Assembly: GCF_000764495.1 (NCBI RefSeq)
Contig: NZ_JRLB01000031.1
Coordinates: 1-64,000 of the forward strand
Length of the DNA stretch: 64,000 nucleotides
From: Nitrincola sp. A-D6
Lineage (GTDB): Bacteria; Pseudomonadota; Gammaproteobacteria; Pseudomonadales; Balneatricaceae
Reading direction: 5' to 3'
Translations under genes and position numbers: made by a program
Notes under the pieces: model-generated
Seen by the model: the letters and a program-made list of their open reading frames with translations, nothing else
What the model was told of the DNA's origin: nothing
Databases searched by the model: none
Shown: positions 8,916 through 18,365 of the stretch, piece by piece
How the letters are laid out: each line of letters begins with the position of its first letter
Numbering within the stretch: position 1 is the first letter of the stretch

Positions 8916-9022
8916 GGGGTGGTGGTATCGCTTTGGAGTGACCGTCTGCCGCCAGGACGGCGGCAGTCGAGCGGCCAGGGATGGCGAAAAGCGCGTCACA
9001 CCAAAGCGATACCACCACCCCA
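8916..9022. repeat. Compound palindrome 2 with 21-bp perfect terminal inverted repeats (MITE-like)
   Basis: The outer arms, 8916-8936 and 9001-9021, are exact reverse complements over 21 bases (GGGGTGGTGGTATCGCTTTGG); 5 of the next 6 bases also match. Inside is a second perfect hairpin, CTGCCGCC (8946-8953) with GGCGGCAG (8959-8966). Short length, inverted ends and no coding content resemble a miniature inverted-repeat element, but I see no clear target duplication. The rest of 8617-9045 contains only weak, low-quality frames. Confidence 0.65.
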
Positions 9023-9045
9023 GCGTGGCACTACCCAACGTGGCA

Positions 9046-10485
9046 CTAAAGATAAGGTGACAACAACCCCGCCGCTGCATTACGCAAGCGTATTGGCAGG
9101 GATTGTTGTTGCAGGTCACTCAGTGTTACAGGTGTGGCTTGGGCAAACTGCGTATCAAAATGCTGATTCAACTGCTGCGTCAGCCAGTTATCATAACACT
9201 CCACATTACACTCAAAATTCAACGCCAGGCTGCGGTTATCCCAGTTGGCTGAGCCGAACAGTGTCCAGCTCTCATCCAGCATAAACAGTTTGGAATGAAT
9301 AAAACGCTCTGAGCTGAATCTGACTTCCACCCCCTGACGGACCATTTCCAGCAGATGGTGACGGCACGCCCAATCGACCAGTTTAAGGTTGTTGCGTCCG
9401 GGTAACAGCAACTGGATTTGGATGCCCCGTAGCGAGGCGGTAATCAGGGCTTCTTCCAGGCTGGCATCTGGTACAAAATAGGGAGTCATGATGCGTATCC
9501 GGGTTTGCGCTGACCCTATCGCCCCCAGCATCAGCTGTCTCAACATGTTAAAGCGATCATCCGGGCCATCAGCAATTGCGCGAGCGAGGGTGCTGCCGGG
9601 TGTTTCTGGGGTACTGAACCAGAGAGCACCCTCTAGCTCTTCACCAGTGCTTGAATACCAGTCTTCAGCAAAGATACTTTGCAACTCAGTTACGACGGGG
9701 CCTTCAACTAAAAAGTGAATATCTTCAATGGGAATGCACTGACGGCTATCACGGCAGTGATGGTCGCTGATATTCATGCCACCGGTAAAGCCTGTGCGGC
9801 CATCTACGATGAGTAGCTTACGGTGGTTGCGCAGGTTGAGAAAAGGAAAGGTACGCGGCCAGTTAGGCGGCATAAATTCAGCATATTGCAGACCGGCCTT
9901 TTTAAGGCGTTTTTTCAGTGTTGGAAAGGAATAGCGAAAGCCCATGTAATCCACCAGCAGGCGAATGGATACCTGGCGTTCGGCCGCTCGACTCAACGCA
10001 TCAACGAATTGCTTGCCAAGTTTGTCATTACGCAGAATAAACGTACTCAGCGTGATGCTGTGTTCAGCAGAGTCAATCGCTGCCAGCATACGTGGATAAG
10101 CCTCATCACCGTTGAATAGTGGTGAAATCGCATTACCAGCCAGCAGGGGTTGATTGGAGACCTTGTCAGCCAGTCGCGACAAGGTTTGCATGGGTTCAGG
10201 TACGCATTGTGCGAGCATATCAGGTAGAAATGGCTGTAGGCTATCACGGCGGTTATCGGCCAGCTTTTTTTTCCATTCATTGGCACGAGAATGCAGGCGA
10301 TTGATACCAAATAGCAGGTAGGTTAACGCCCCCAGTACTGGGGCAAGCCAAACCAGTCCCATCCAGGCAATGCTGGCGCGACTGTCACGTTTGGTCAAAA
10401 GGATGTGAGTTGAACAGACCAAGGACAGAGCGAGCGGAATTCCGACTAGTAGTAGGATTATGAAAAGGTCGAATAAACCAGTCAT
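9046..10485 (-). CDS. cls: Cardiolipin synthase (phospholipase D superfamily)
   Basis: Membrane enzyme that makes cardiolipin from phosphatidylglycerol. The 479 residues show two N-terminal membrane helices (PLDc_N type, with SRASIAWMGLVWLAPVLG) and two HKD catalytic motifs, NHRKLLIVDGRTGFTGGMN and IHSKLFMLDESWTLFGSAN. Length and layout fit ClsA. No clear Shine-Dalgarno precedes the ATG. The stop TAG at 9046-9048 lies just beyond the palindromic element. The gene follows galU on the same strand, with a strong hairpin between them. Confidence 0.92.
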   Translation of the reverse strand: MTGLFDLFIILLLVGIPLALSLVCSTHILLTKRDSRASIAWMGLVWLAPVLGALTYLLFGINRLHSRANEWKKKLADNRRDSLQPFLPDMLAQCVPEPMQTLSRLADKVSNQPLLAGNAISPLFNGDEAYPRMLAAIDSAEHSITLSTFILRNDKLGKQFVDALSRAAERQVSIRLLVDYMGFRYSFPTLKKRLKKAGLQYAEFMPPNWPRTFPFLNLRNHRKLLIVDGRTGFTGGMNISDHHCRDSRQCIPIEDIHFLVEGPVVTELQSIFAEDWYSSTGEELEGALWFSTPETPGSTLARAIADGPDDRFNMLRQLMLGAIGSAQTRIRIMTPYFVPDASLEEALITASLRGIQIQLLLPGRNNLKLVDWACRHHLLEMVRQGVEVRFSSERFIHSKLFMLDESWTLFGSANWDNRSLALNFECNVECYDNWLTQQLNQHFDTQFAQATPVTLSDLQQQSLPIRLRNAAAGLLSPYL

Positions 10486-10509
10486 TTCATAAGGAAGTTA
10501 TCAATTGGG

Positions 10510-10532
10510 TCCGACCCCGCTACGGGGTCGGA
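10510..10532 (-). terminator. Strong hairpin between galU and cls
   Basis: TCCGACCCCG (10510-10519) pairs perfectly with CGGGGTCGGA (10523-10532) around a 3-base loop. It lies 7 bases beyond the corrected galU stop (10540). It lacks a clean U-run on either strand, so it may attenuate or stabilise rather than fully terminate. Confidence 0.5.
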
Positions 10533-10539
10533 TTGGCAT

Positions 10540-11411
10540 TTACAGTGTGTCAAGATAAGCGCGCAGCGCATCAGCTGTTTCAGGGTGTTGCAGGCCAAAG
10601 GCTACATTGGCTTGTAACAGTCCAGCTTTGTTGCCGCAGTCGAACAGTTTACCTGCCATGGAGTAGCTTGGAGGCCAGATTCTGAAAGCAGAGTCTGCAG
10701 AGCATCAGTTAACTGTATTTCGTCGCCGGCTCCTGGCTGAGTATCCTTGAGCAAAGACATGATACGCGCAGGTAAAATGTAACGTCCTACAATGGCGAGA
10801 TTGGATGGCGCGGAGGCAACATCCGGTTTTTCAACCATGCCGCGGATATCGGCACTTTCGCCAGGGCTTACTGCAACACCGGCACAGTCGACGATGCCGT
10901 AGCGCTGTACCTGGTCTTCTGGTACGCCTTCAACCATGATCTGTCCCAGTCCGGAAGTTTTCCAGGCGGCTGCCATAGAGGACATATCGCGCTGTTGACC
11001 GGCATTATCAATAAGCATATCCGGTAACATCACCGCAAAATCCTCGTTGCCGACTATCGGCGCGGCGCAGAGTACCGCATGTCCCAATCCCAGTGCCTTG
11101 GGTTGTCGCACGCTAATCACTTCAACCCCGGCGGGTAGAATGTCACGAATACTTTCCAGCAGCGCGGTTTTACCCTTGCGGGCCAGCTCAGCTTCCAGCT
11201 CATAGTGATGGTCGAAGTGATCTTCAATAGCCTGCTTGCCACTGCGAGTAACCAAAATAATCTCTGTAAAGCCTGCGGCAATAGCTTCTTCAACAACATG
11301 CTGAATTACCGGCTTGTCAACCACGGTCAGCATTTCCTTGGGAACAGCTTTACTGGCAGGTAACACCCGGGTCCCGAGTCCGGCTACGGGAATAACAACT
11401 TTACTTAACAT
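10540..11411 (-). CDS. galU: UTP-glucose-1-phosphate uridylyltransferase, frameshifted near its C-terminus
   Basis: Makes UDP-glucose from UTP and glucose 1-phosphate for LPS, exopolysaccharide and glucosylated products. The nucleotide-binding start VVIPVAGLGTRVLPASKAVPKEML and the later GMVEKPDVASAPSNLAIVGRY are diagnostic. As written, the frame ends early at 10602. Restoring one base near 10658-10661 gives the family C-terminus (MAGKLFDCGNKAGLLQAN) and a stop at 10540-10542. The corrected protein has about 290 residues, the usual GalU length. It sits downstream of coaE and yacG on the same strand. Confidence 0.92.
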
Positions 11412-11435
11412 CCTTGGCTTCCTTGTGGGTAGTAT

Positions 11436-11642
11436 TTAATGACGTGTGAGTGGCGGGTGCTCAATATCAGCCGATGAAAAGTCATCCAGACTGGGTTCTA
11501 CCGGTATCTGGTAACTTTCACTGGCCCATTCACCCAGATCGATTAAACGACAACGTTCACTGCAAAAGGGGCGCGAAAGATTCTCTGCTGCGTAGAGTGT
11601 TGGTTTGCCACACTGTGGGCAGGCGATTTCACGTTTTGTCAT
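11436..11642 (-). CDS. yacG: DNA gyrase inhibitor YacG
   Basis: Small zinc-binding protein of 68 residues. The four Cys of the treble-clef finger are visible in CPQCGKPT and [14 protein letters not shown], followed by the typical SYQIP ending of the domain. E. coli YacG binds GyrB and blocks supercoiling. It lies 15 bases after coaE, the usual neighbour in gammaproteobacteria; no pilB/C/D genes are next to coaE here. Confidence 0.95.
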   Translation of the reverse strand: MTKREIACPQCGKPTLYAAENLSRPFCSERCRLIDLGEWASESYQIPVEPSLDDFSSADIEHPPLTRH

Positions 11643-11657
11643 AATAGTCCATGTACA

Positions 11658-12266
11658 TCATGTGCTTTGGTTAATGGCCCTGGTTATAAGTTGTTGGTGA
11701 AGCGCGTTTACCTGTGCTTCAAGACTGGTCAGGCTACCGCTATTATCCAGAATATAGTCGGCGCTTTCCACCCGTTGCTGCCGGGGCATTTGTGCAGCGA
11801 TAATTTTACCTGCAGCGTCTGTCGTCATTGCATCACGCATACAACTACGCTGTAGCTGAAGGTTTTCGGGCAGATCAACCACTATAACAGCCTGTGTCAG
11901 CAAGTGCTGATCGGTTTCCAATAGTAGTGGGGAAGCTAAAATAACATAACTTTCCTGCTGCCGGGATGCTAACCAGTCAAGGATTTGCTGACGTATCAAC
12001 GGGTGTAATAGCGCTTCAAGCCAGTGGCGTTTGTCTGGATGATCAAACACCTGTTGGCGCAGCCAGCGCCGGTTCAATTGACCGGTGTTATCCAGTGCCT
12101 CCTTGCCGAATTCGGCTTGAATAGCCATCAGGGCCGGTTCATCCGGTGCGACGACATCACGAGCCACCTGGTCGGCATCAATCACGGCGACGCCCAATTG
12201 TTCAAACAGTCTGGATGCAGCACTTTTACCGCTGCCGATCCCACCGGTTAATCCTACAGTCAACAT
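11658..12266 (-). CDS. coaE: Dephospho-CoA kinase
   Basis: Last step of coenzyme A synthesis: phosphorylates the 3'-hydroxyl of dephospho-CoA. The N-terminus MLTVGLTGGIGSGKS holds the P-loop; VIDADQVARDVV and the LID-like RDAM segment are also present. The start at 12266 is chosen because AAGGAG lies about 9 bases upstream and the product begins at the conserved strand; the frame is open to 12329. The length of about 202 residues is normal. Confidence 0.95.
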   Translation of the reverse strand: MLTVGLTGGIGSGKSAASRLFEQLGVAVIDADQVARDVVAPDEPALMAIQAEFGKEALDNTGQLNRRWLRQQVFDHPDKRHWLEALLHPLIRQQILDWLASRQQESYVILASPLLLETDQHLLTQAVIVVDLPENLQLQRSCMRDAMTTDAAGKIIAAQMPRQQRVESADYILDNSGSLTSLEAQVNALHQQLITRAINQST

Positions 12267-12382
12267 ACAGTCTAACACTCCTTGGTTAAGGGCAAGATTA
12301 GCATTTAAAGCATTACAGACAAACTGCATTGGCTGTTTTTAAATGCTAAAATAGTGCATTTTCTGTTGGGTTACCCAGGTTA

Positions 12383-13731
12383 ATGAACCGCTCTCCTGAT
12401 CTTTTGAACGGACCGATGCGCAGTGTGTTGGTGCAGATGACCATCCCGATGATGTTCGGGATTGTCAGCATTATGCTGTTCAATCTGGCCGATATCTGGT
12501 TTGTCGGACAGTTAGGTACCTTGCCCATGGCAGCTTTGGCTTTTACCTTTCCGGTTTCCTTTGTGGTAATCAGCCTGGCGATTGGGTTGGGAATAGGAAC
12601 GTCAGCAACATTGGCGCGGCGCATCGGTCAGGGCGATACCGGGTCGGCGGCACAGGTAGCTACCTCAAGTTTGTTTATAACCACGATTCTGCTGGTGATC
12701 GTGGGTTTTGCCGGGCAATTTGCCATTGAGCCCGTGTTTAAGTTGATGGGTGCCGAAGCAGAACTCCTTCCCCTGATTCGCGCCTATATGCAGATCTGGT
12801 TTGCAGGTTCCGTGTTTATGGTGTTGAACATGGTATGTAACAGCATTTTACGTGCAACCGGAGATGTGCGTGGCTCGGCGATGATTATGCTATTGGCTTC
12901 ACTGTTGAATTTTATATTAGATCCCTTGCTGATCTTTGGTTTGGGTCCATTTCCGGCCTTGGGTATACAGGGTGCAGCCCTGGCCAGCGTCATCGCTTGG
13001 GGGATCACTACGCTAGTTGCATTGCACCTGTTACATCATCGTCGCCATATGCTGACTTTACGCTTTCCATCCCTGCTGACGCTGCTACGCTACTGGCGTG
13101 AACTCTTCAGTATTAGCGTGCCAGCCGCACTCTCCAATATCACTACACCGGTTGCTAACGGGGTGCTGACCGCTATGGTCGCCCGGCACGGTGCTGAGGC
13201 GGTGGCGGCCTCGGGGTAGGGAATCGTATTGAATCCCTGGCATTGCTGGTGTGCCTGGCTTTATCCATGAGCTTGCCTCCTTTTATTAGTCAGAATTTCG
13301 GTGCGTCCCAGCTGCTACGGATTAAAAAAGCCTATGCGCTGGTGATTCGCTTTGCATTAGCCTGGCAGGTAGTTATTTACTTATTTCTATTGATTTTTTC
13401 GGCACCGTTGGCGGCGCTTTTCAGTGATGATCCTGAAGTGACCCGGCTTATCCGCTTATGGATATTGATAGTGCCGTTGGGCTTTGGTTTTCAGGCGACA
13501 ACCTTCCTCAGTGCATCAGCTTTCAACGCCTTGCATCAGCCTCTGCTGGCACTCAAAGTCAGCCTGATCCGCTTGTTTCTGATGTATTTACCCTTGGGCT
13601 GGTTAGGTAATCAGTTGTTTGGATTGGAGGGACTGTTCAGCGCGCTGGTGCTGGCTAATATACTCACAGCAATTATCGCCTGGTCGTGGATGCGGCAGAA
13701 GTTGACTGGCCTGCTTCATGCCGGGGCTTAG
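12383..13731 (+). CDS. MATE-family multidrug/sodium antiporter, frameshifted
   Basis: Inner-membrane exporter with twelve predicted helices. The start MNRSPDLLNGPMRSVLVQMTIPMMFG is typical of MatE proteins; the middle LRATGDVRGSAM and C-terminal half complete the fold. The frame is lost at the G-run 13213-13216; with one more G the sequence reads AASGVGNRIESLALLVC without interruption. The joined protein is about 449 residues. Substrate unknown. It is transcribed divergently from coaE. Confidence 0.88.
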
Positions 13732-13769
13732 GTACGCTGAAGATAGGTTCGCTGAAGATAGGTGCGCTG
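13731..13769 (+). repeat. Short tandem repeat after the MATE gene
   Basis: A 15-base unit, GGTACGCTGAAGATA, is repeated at 13746 with one change (GGTTCGCTGAAGATA) and begins a third time at 13761 (GGTGCGCTG). It lies directly after the stop codon. No function is apparent. Confidence 0.6.
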
Positions 13770-13850
13770 TATAACTGTCGCCGGGTACATGAAGCGAGTA
13801 GGATGGGGTTTTGGCTTTTGCACTGTTGCAAAATCTAGAGGCCTGTTCCA

Positions 13851-14933
13851 ATGAAACTCTTTACCTGTACGGCTTGTGGCAATTTAATCTACTTTGACAA
13901 TGTGTGTTGCACGCAATGTGGAGCCACCCTGGGGTTTCTGCAGGATACTCAGCGTTTAAGTGCCCTGGTACCCGCTGGAAATGGACTCTGGCAACCTGTT
14001 GGTGATACGCGCCTTTACCGTATGTGTAACAATTATACAGGTGCAGGGGTGTGTAACTGGATGATAGAAGCTGAAAATGAGCAGCATTTCTGTCGTGCCT
14101 GTGATTTGAATCAAACCATTCCGGATCTGTCTGTACTCGGTAATACCGAACTTTGGCGTATTATGGAAACAGAAAAGCGCCGTTTGGTGTATTCCTTGCT
14201 GCAACTCAATCTGCCGTTAATGTCACTTAAACATCATTATCGTGGTATGGCATTTGATTTTCTGGCAGACCCTCATCCAAGCTTCAGTGAGCGCTCTAAA
14301 GTTTTGACCGGTCACGATCAGGGTTTGATTACCATCAATCTTGCTGAAGCCGACCCGGCAAAGCGTGAACAGATGCGCGAGCAGATGGATGAACCCTATC
14401 GCACCATATTGGGCCATTTTCGGCATGAATCAGGCCATTATTATTGGGACCGCCTGGTAAGAGACAGTCAGTGGTTACTTCCTTTCCGTGACCTGTTTGG
14501 CGATGATACCCAGAACTATGTGCAGGCGCTGGATAATCATTACCGCTTTGGTGCTCCAGTCGACTGGCGCACACGTTTTGTCAGTGCCTATGCCAGTTCT
14601 CACCCTTGGGAAGACTGGGCTGAAACCTGGGCTCACTATCTGCATATCGTCGATACGCTGGAAACCGCTTACGAATATGGCCTGCAGATACACCCACGTG
14701 TCGGCAGTCAGCATTCCATGAAAGTCAGCCATGATTTTAATGCCTATCATGAGGGAGCATTCGATACTCTGATTGAGCATTGGTTGCCCCTGACGTATGT
14801 GATGAACAGCCTGAATCGCAGCATTGGTCATGATCATGCTTATCCCTTTGTACTGGCACCGGCTACCATTGAAAAACTCCGCTTTGTGCACCGTGTTGTG
14901 CATGGCAGTAACCTGACTGCAGCCCCTGAATAA
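13851..14933 (+). CDS. Putative zinc-ribbon zinc metallopeptidase (Peptidase_Mx-like)
   Basis: 360 residues. The N-terminus has a zinc ribbon (CTACG at 6-10, CCTQCG at 19-24) and a second Cys set at 59, 68, 81 and 84. The catalytic motif is HESGH at 192-196, with a likely third ligand Glu in HPWEDWAETWAHY (251-263). The layout matches a family of putative zinc-binding metallopeptidases found near ATP-grasp and transglutaminase-like genes; its substrate is unknown. No signal peptide, so cytoplasmic. It is 136 bases upstream of the ATP-grasp gene on the same strand, perhaps with its own promoter in between. Confidence 0.75.
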   Translation: MKLFTCTACGNLIYFDNVCCTQCGATLGFLQDTQRLSALVPAGNGLWQPVGDTRLYRMCNNYTGAGVCNWMIEAENEQHFCRACDLNQTIPDLSVLGNTELWRIMETEKRRLVYSLLQLNLPLMSLKHHYRGMAFDFLADPHPSFSERSKVLTGHDQGLITINLAEADPAKREQMREQMDEPYRTILGHFRHESGHYYWDRLVRDSQWLLPFRDLFGDDTQNYVQALDNHYRFGAPVDWRTRFVSAYASSHPWEDWAETWAHYLHIVDTLETAYEYGLQIHPRVGSQHSMKVSHDFNAYHEGAFDTLIEHWLPLTYVMNSLNRSIGHDHAYPFVLAPATIEKLRFVHRVVHGSNLTAAPE

Positions 14934-15069
14934 GAATAACTTTACCTTGACAGCTGGGGGGGCTGGCTTGTTAGGGTCTAAAGGCAAATTCTTAATTAAT
15001 GAAGTTTATTGGCTCGTATAAAGTACTTGATAGGAGTTATTTGAATTTTCAGGCTACAGGAGATACATA

Positions 15070-16293
15070 ATGGAAAAGAATCTGGATAAAGGTTACATAG
15101 CCCTGCTGGGCTGGAGCCTGAGTGCTGTGGAAGCGGCAGAGAAATTTGATCGCAGGTATGTGGTTGTAGCCCCTGATTGGGCTGAAGAATACTGCACACA
15201 ACACAATATTCCCTATGTTGCCTGGAATTTTGAACGCCTGAATGACCGTTCAATGGAAATTGCTGAAACCCTCAAAGAGATGGGGGTGGATGTAGCCATT
15301 CCCATTTTTGAAGAAACTGTGGAGTGGGCTGGTGCCATCAACTCGGTACTGCTGGATAATCCGCGCTTGTTAGGCCAGGCGATGTTGATGCGTGATAAAT
15401 CTCTGATGAAACGTCGTGCTCAACTGGGTGGGATTCGTGTCGGTATTTTTGAGGAAGCGCATGATCGAGAAGATGTCGTGCGTTTTCTGCGCCGCGTTAA
15501 TCAGACGTTGCTGAAGCTTGATGGCGACCCGAATGACCCAATTCATTTCAAGGCGTTTGATAAGGCTGGTTGTTTAGGGCACCGGGTGGTGCGCACACCG
15601 GATGATGTTGATGCTATTCCCGATGATGAGTTTCCAGCGTTGATGGAGTCCCATCTGGATGGCTGGGAATTTGCCGTTGAAGCCTGGATCCATAATGGCA
15701 AAATTTGTTTTTTGAATATTTCTGAGTACGTCACGCTGGGATATTCCGTGTTTGTACCCGCTTCACCGGAGCTGGAAAAATACCGCGATCAAATTAAACA
15801 TCAGATCGAAAAACTGGTCAAAACCTTTGATATTGAATTTGGGATGATTCACCCTGAATACTTTGTCACCAGCGATGGTGAGATGTACTTTGGCGAAGTG
15901 GCTTATCGTCCGCCTGGGTTCAAAGTGTTTGAGCTACTGGAGCGGGTGTATGGCTTCAACGCTTATCAGGCCAGTATGTTGGTGTTTGATCCGAAAACGA
16001 CTGAAGACGAGATCCGGGAGTTCTTTCCGAAGGAAGTGGTCGATGCCAAGGGGTTTGCCGGTTGCTTTGGTGTTTACCCTCGACGCCGGGTTGTCAGCCG
16101 CCTTGAGATTCCTGAAGAAACCGAGGATCACCCCTATTTTGAGTCACATGAATTAACCACGCCGGCTCAGGAAACCGTGACTAAACGCACAGCGTTTGGT
16201 ACGCATTGGGGCTTGGTGTATTTTGTCGGGTCTGAAGCTGATGAAATGAAACGTTTACTCAAACATCAGGAAGAGCTGGATTTTTATATCTGA
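15070..16293 (+). CDS. ATP-grasp domain protein, putative carboxylate-amine ligase
   Basis: 407 residues. An N-terminal Rossmann-like region (IALLGWSLSAVEAAEKF, 10-26) precedes an ATP-grasp domain: nucleotide-binding Lys in HFKAFDKAGCLGHRV (159-173), central strand MESHLDGWEFAVEAW (192-206), and metal-binding Glu and Arg in FGEVAYRPPGF (274-284). Such enzymes activate a carboxylate as acyl-phosphate and join it to an amine or thiol. I do not recognise the specific family. The gene begins with a good Shine-Dalgarno (AGGAG) and is followed after 32 bases by the 673-residue protein, so the two are very likely co-transcribed and act together. Confidence 0.8.
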   Translation: MEKNLDKGYIALLGWSLSAVEAAEKFDRRYVVVAPDWAEEYCTQHNIPYVAWNFERLNDRSMEIAETLKEMGVDVAIPIFEETVEWAGAINSVLLDNPRLLGQAMLMRDKSLMKRRAQLGGIRVGIFEEAHDREDVVRFLRRVNQTLLKLDGDPNDPIHFKAFDKAGCLGHRVVRTPDDVDAIPDDEFPALMESHLDGWEFAVEAWIHNGKICFLNISEYVTLGYSVFVPASPELEKYRDQIKHQIEKLVKTFDIEFGMIHPEYFVTSDGEMYFGEVAYRPPGFKVFELLERVYGFNAYQASMLVFDPKTTEDEIREFFPKEVVDAKGFAGCFGVYPRRRVVSRLEIPEETEDHPYFESHELTTPAQETVTKRTAFGTHWGLVYFVGSEADEMKRLLKHQEELDFYI

Positions 16294-16325
16294 TGTTGGA
16301 TCGGTAGTCATAAAAGGATGAGCAA

Positions 16326-18347
16326 GTGAGTCAGGGTATTGAAGAAGTAGAGCAGACTAACCCGAAGCTTGATGCCTTGCTGCAAAAGCTGGATGCAGGT
16401 ATTGAGCGCCTGGCGCAGGCACCTGAGTTTGCCAAATATGACAAGCTGGTGGTTGTGCTGGATCTGGTCAGGCGTGTCTTGCTGCAGCCAGGTGGCTGTG
16501 CCGCGTTAGAAAGCCGAGCTGAAGGGATAGAGCAGGCTGGCGTGTTTGCCGGTTCTGACTGGCAAACGCCGCAGTTTTTGGTGCCTTCTCTGACCTCACA
16601 TTCATTGCAGAGTGCGGATGCCAACTTGCTGGTGATCGAGTCACTGAGTGAAATTCGTCTTCTGGCAGTTGCCATGGATGGCTATCGCCATCCACTGATC
16701 TCTGCTGAACAGGCTCACCACTACCTGACACAGGTCATGGCGATTAATCTGGCCTTGTTATTCACACCACCCAGTGAAGCCGAGCGTGAAACTCAGGGGC
16801 GTTTAGCACAAATCCCACGGCTATTGTTCGAGTATCTGGCGCATCGGATAGGTTATGAGCATGTAATTGATCAGTTGGTTGATGAAATCTGGCGCATCCT
16901 GCAACAACGCCCAATTCAGGTGGATGCGGTCAAACGCATGGTGACTCAGATTGCGATCTGCCAGCATAATCCGGATATAGATCTGGGTAGCAGTGGGCAG
17001 GGGGCGGCCCGGTTAGTCAGTAGTCTGTTTGGCACCACTCAGGCGTGTCGTGAAGATCCGGGTGTTGATGTCTACAAAGACAGGCTAGCGAGTATGGATA
17101 ATCAAGCCTTGCAGTCAGAAGCAACTGGCTTTGCCAGAGCCATGCACGACACAGGTTTGGTGTCACCTTATCATGCTGTGTTGCTGCGCCACCTGCTGGC
17201 GGTGGATGACTACTTGCTGATTGAAGCGCTGGGCTTGTCTTCAACCGGTCGGGATTGTTTTATGTGTTTCCGCCAGTTGATCCAGGCACTGATCCGTCAG
17301 GTGATTCTCCCGGCTACGGCTCAAGGCATTTACGGCCTGTCATTGATGCTGGAGCGCGGCATTCTCTATCAGCCTCCGGTCGCACCGGCGCTCTGGCGGC
17401 AGTTAGGTCTACCCTTGTGCAAAGCAGCGCAAACACGCTTAACCTTAGCCTTTGGCGATCAGGTATCCGTCAATGCGCGTTTACTGGAAGGCGTGCTGTG
17501 TATTCTGGGGCAACCACTGGGTGTTGGACAGGGTAACAGTCCAACCTGTCAGTCAGCCCGAGCCCTGTCCATGTGGGCTTACAATGATCCGGATTATCTG
17601 TTGCAGATGCTGGTCTGGGCGGCCAGGGATGATGAAGTAGTTATGCACTTTGAGGGTCAGCCTATTTCATCTCGCGATTGCCAGGCCGGCATTGCTGGAG
17701 AAACGCCCATAGATCTTGATCCGGTTTCCTTGCTGTTGGTCCCCCATCTTGATCGTATCTACGCCGAGATGGGGCGCCGCTGTATTGGTCGGGAGGGCGA
17801 TCCACATCGCTGGGTCAACCCCGAGTTTCATGGCTGGTGGTCAGGACGTGGATTTCGCATCAATGTTGATGTTGCCACCGGTAAGTTTCAGGATCTGGAT
17901 GAGTTTATCCGGGCATTTTATGCCTGTTACCATCCTTATTTTAACGGCAACCAACCACTGATTCATCCGCAACCTGCCGGTATTGCCATTACTGACTCAG
18001 CCGCGCGTTTTATTGGCTGGCATGCAATCACTCTGTTGCGTGTGGCACTGGATCCTGAGGATGTCATGCGGGTGTATTTCTATAACCCGAATAATGACAG
18101 TGGGCAGAACTGGGGTGATGATGTGGTAGTGAGCACGGCGGGAAAAGGTGAACGCTTTGGTGAAGCCTCTTTGCCCTTTGCGCAATTCACGTCACGTTTG
18201 TATATCTTTCACTATGATCCACTTGAAGGCGGGGCTTTGGCAAAAGTGCCGCAGGATGAGCTGGATGAAGTACAGGGTTATATGCTAAGAAGTTGGGGAA
18301 TGGACCGTCAACCTCCTGATGTAGCGTTGCAAGCGGCTGTACAATAA
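16326..18347 (+). CDS. Large uncharacterised protein with papain-like Gln/Cys/His/Asn pattern
   Basis: 673 residues, no signal peptide or membrane helix. Residues 1-390 look helical and resemble nothing I know. Residues 395-600 carry GQGNSPTCQSARALSMWA, with Gln402 six residues before Cys408, the spacing of the oxyanion Gln and nucleophile Cys in papain. GWHAITLL (His566) and VYFYNPNND (Asn587) follow in the right order. This suggests a papain/transglutaminase-fold peptidase or acyltransferase. That is inference from motif order and spacing. It is in an operon with the ATP-grasp gene. The name of the family, if one exists, is not known to me. Confidence 0.7.
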   Translation: MSQGIEEVEQTNPKLDALLQKLDAGIERLAQAPEFAKYDKLVVVLDLVRRVLLQPGGCAALESRAEGIEQAGVFAGSDWQTPQFLVPSLTSHSLQSADANLLVIESLSEIRLLAVAMDGYRHPLISAEQAHHYLTQVMAINLALLFTPPSEAERETQGRLAQIPRLLFEYLAHRIGYEHVIDQLVDEIWRILQQRPIQVDAVKRMVTQIAICQHNPDIDLGSSGQGAARLVSSLFGTTQACREDPGVDVYKDRLASMDNQALQSEATGFARAMHDTGLVSPYHAVLLRHLLAVDDYLLIEALGLSSTGRDCFMCFRQLIQALIRQVILPATAQGIYGLSLMLERGILYQPPVAPALWRQLGLPLCKAAQTRLTLAFGDQVSVNARLLEGVLCILGQPLGVGQGNSPTCQSARALSMWAYNDPDYLLQMLVWAARDDEVVMHFEGQPISSRDCQAGIAGETPIDLDPVSLLLVPHLDRIYAEMGRRCIGREGDPHRWVNPEFHGWWSGRGFRINVDVATGKFQDLDEFIRAFYACYHPYFNGNQPLIHPQPAGIAITDSAARFIGWHAITLLRVALDPEDVMRVYFYNPNNDSGQNWGDDVVVSTAGKGERFGEASLPFAQFTSRLYIFHYDPLEGGALAKVPQDELDEVQGYMLRSWGMDRQPPDVALQAAVQ

Positions 18348-18365
18348 TCTACTGATATTGAACTG

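Noticed and set aside
8627-9284. Plus-strand open frames between csp and cls
   Set aside because: They run through the palindromic elements and into the antisense of cls, with no family resemblance and improbable composition.
11436-12266. coaE-yacG as part of a type IV pilus (pilBCD) locus
   Set aside because: That arrangement is common in relatives, but here galU and a MATE gene flank the pair and no pil gene is present.
12346-12624. Minus-strand open frame overlapping the MATE start
   Set aside because: Antisense shadow of the conserved MATE N-terminus with no homology of its own.
13731-13769. CRISPR-like repeat
   Set aside because: Only two and a half copies of a 15-base unit with no spacers and no cas genes.
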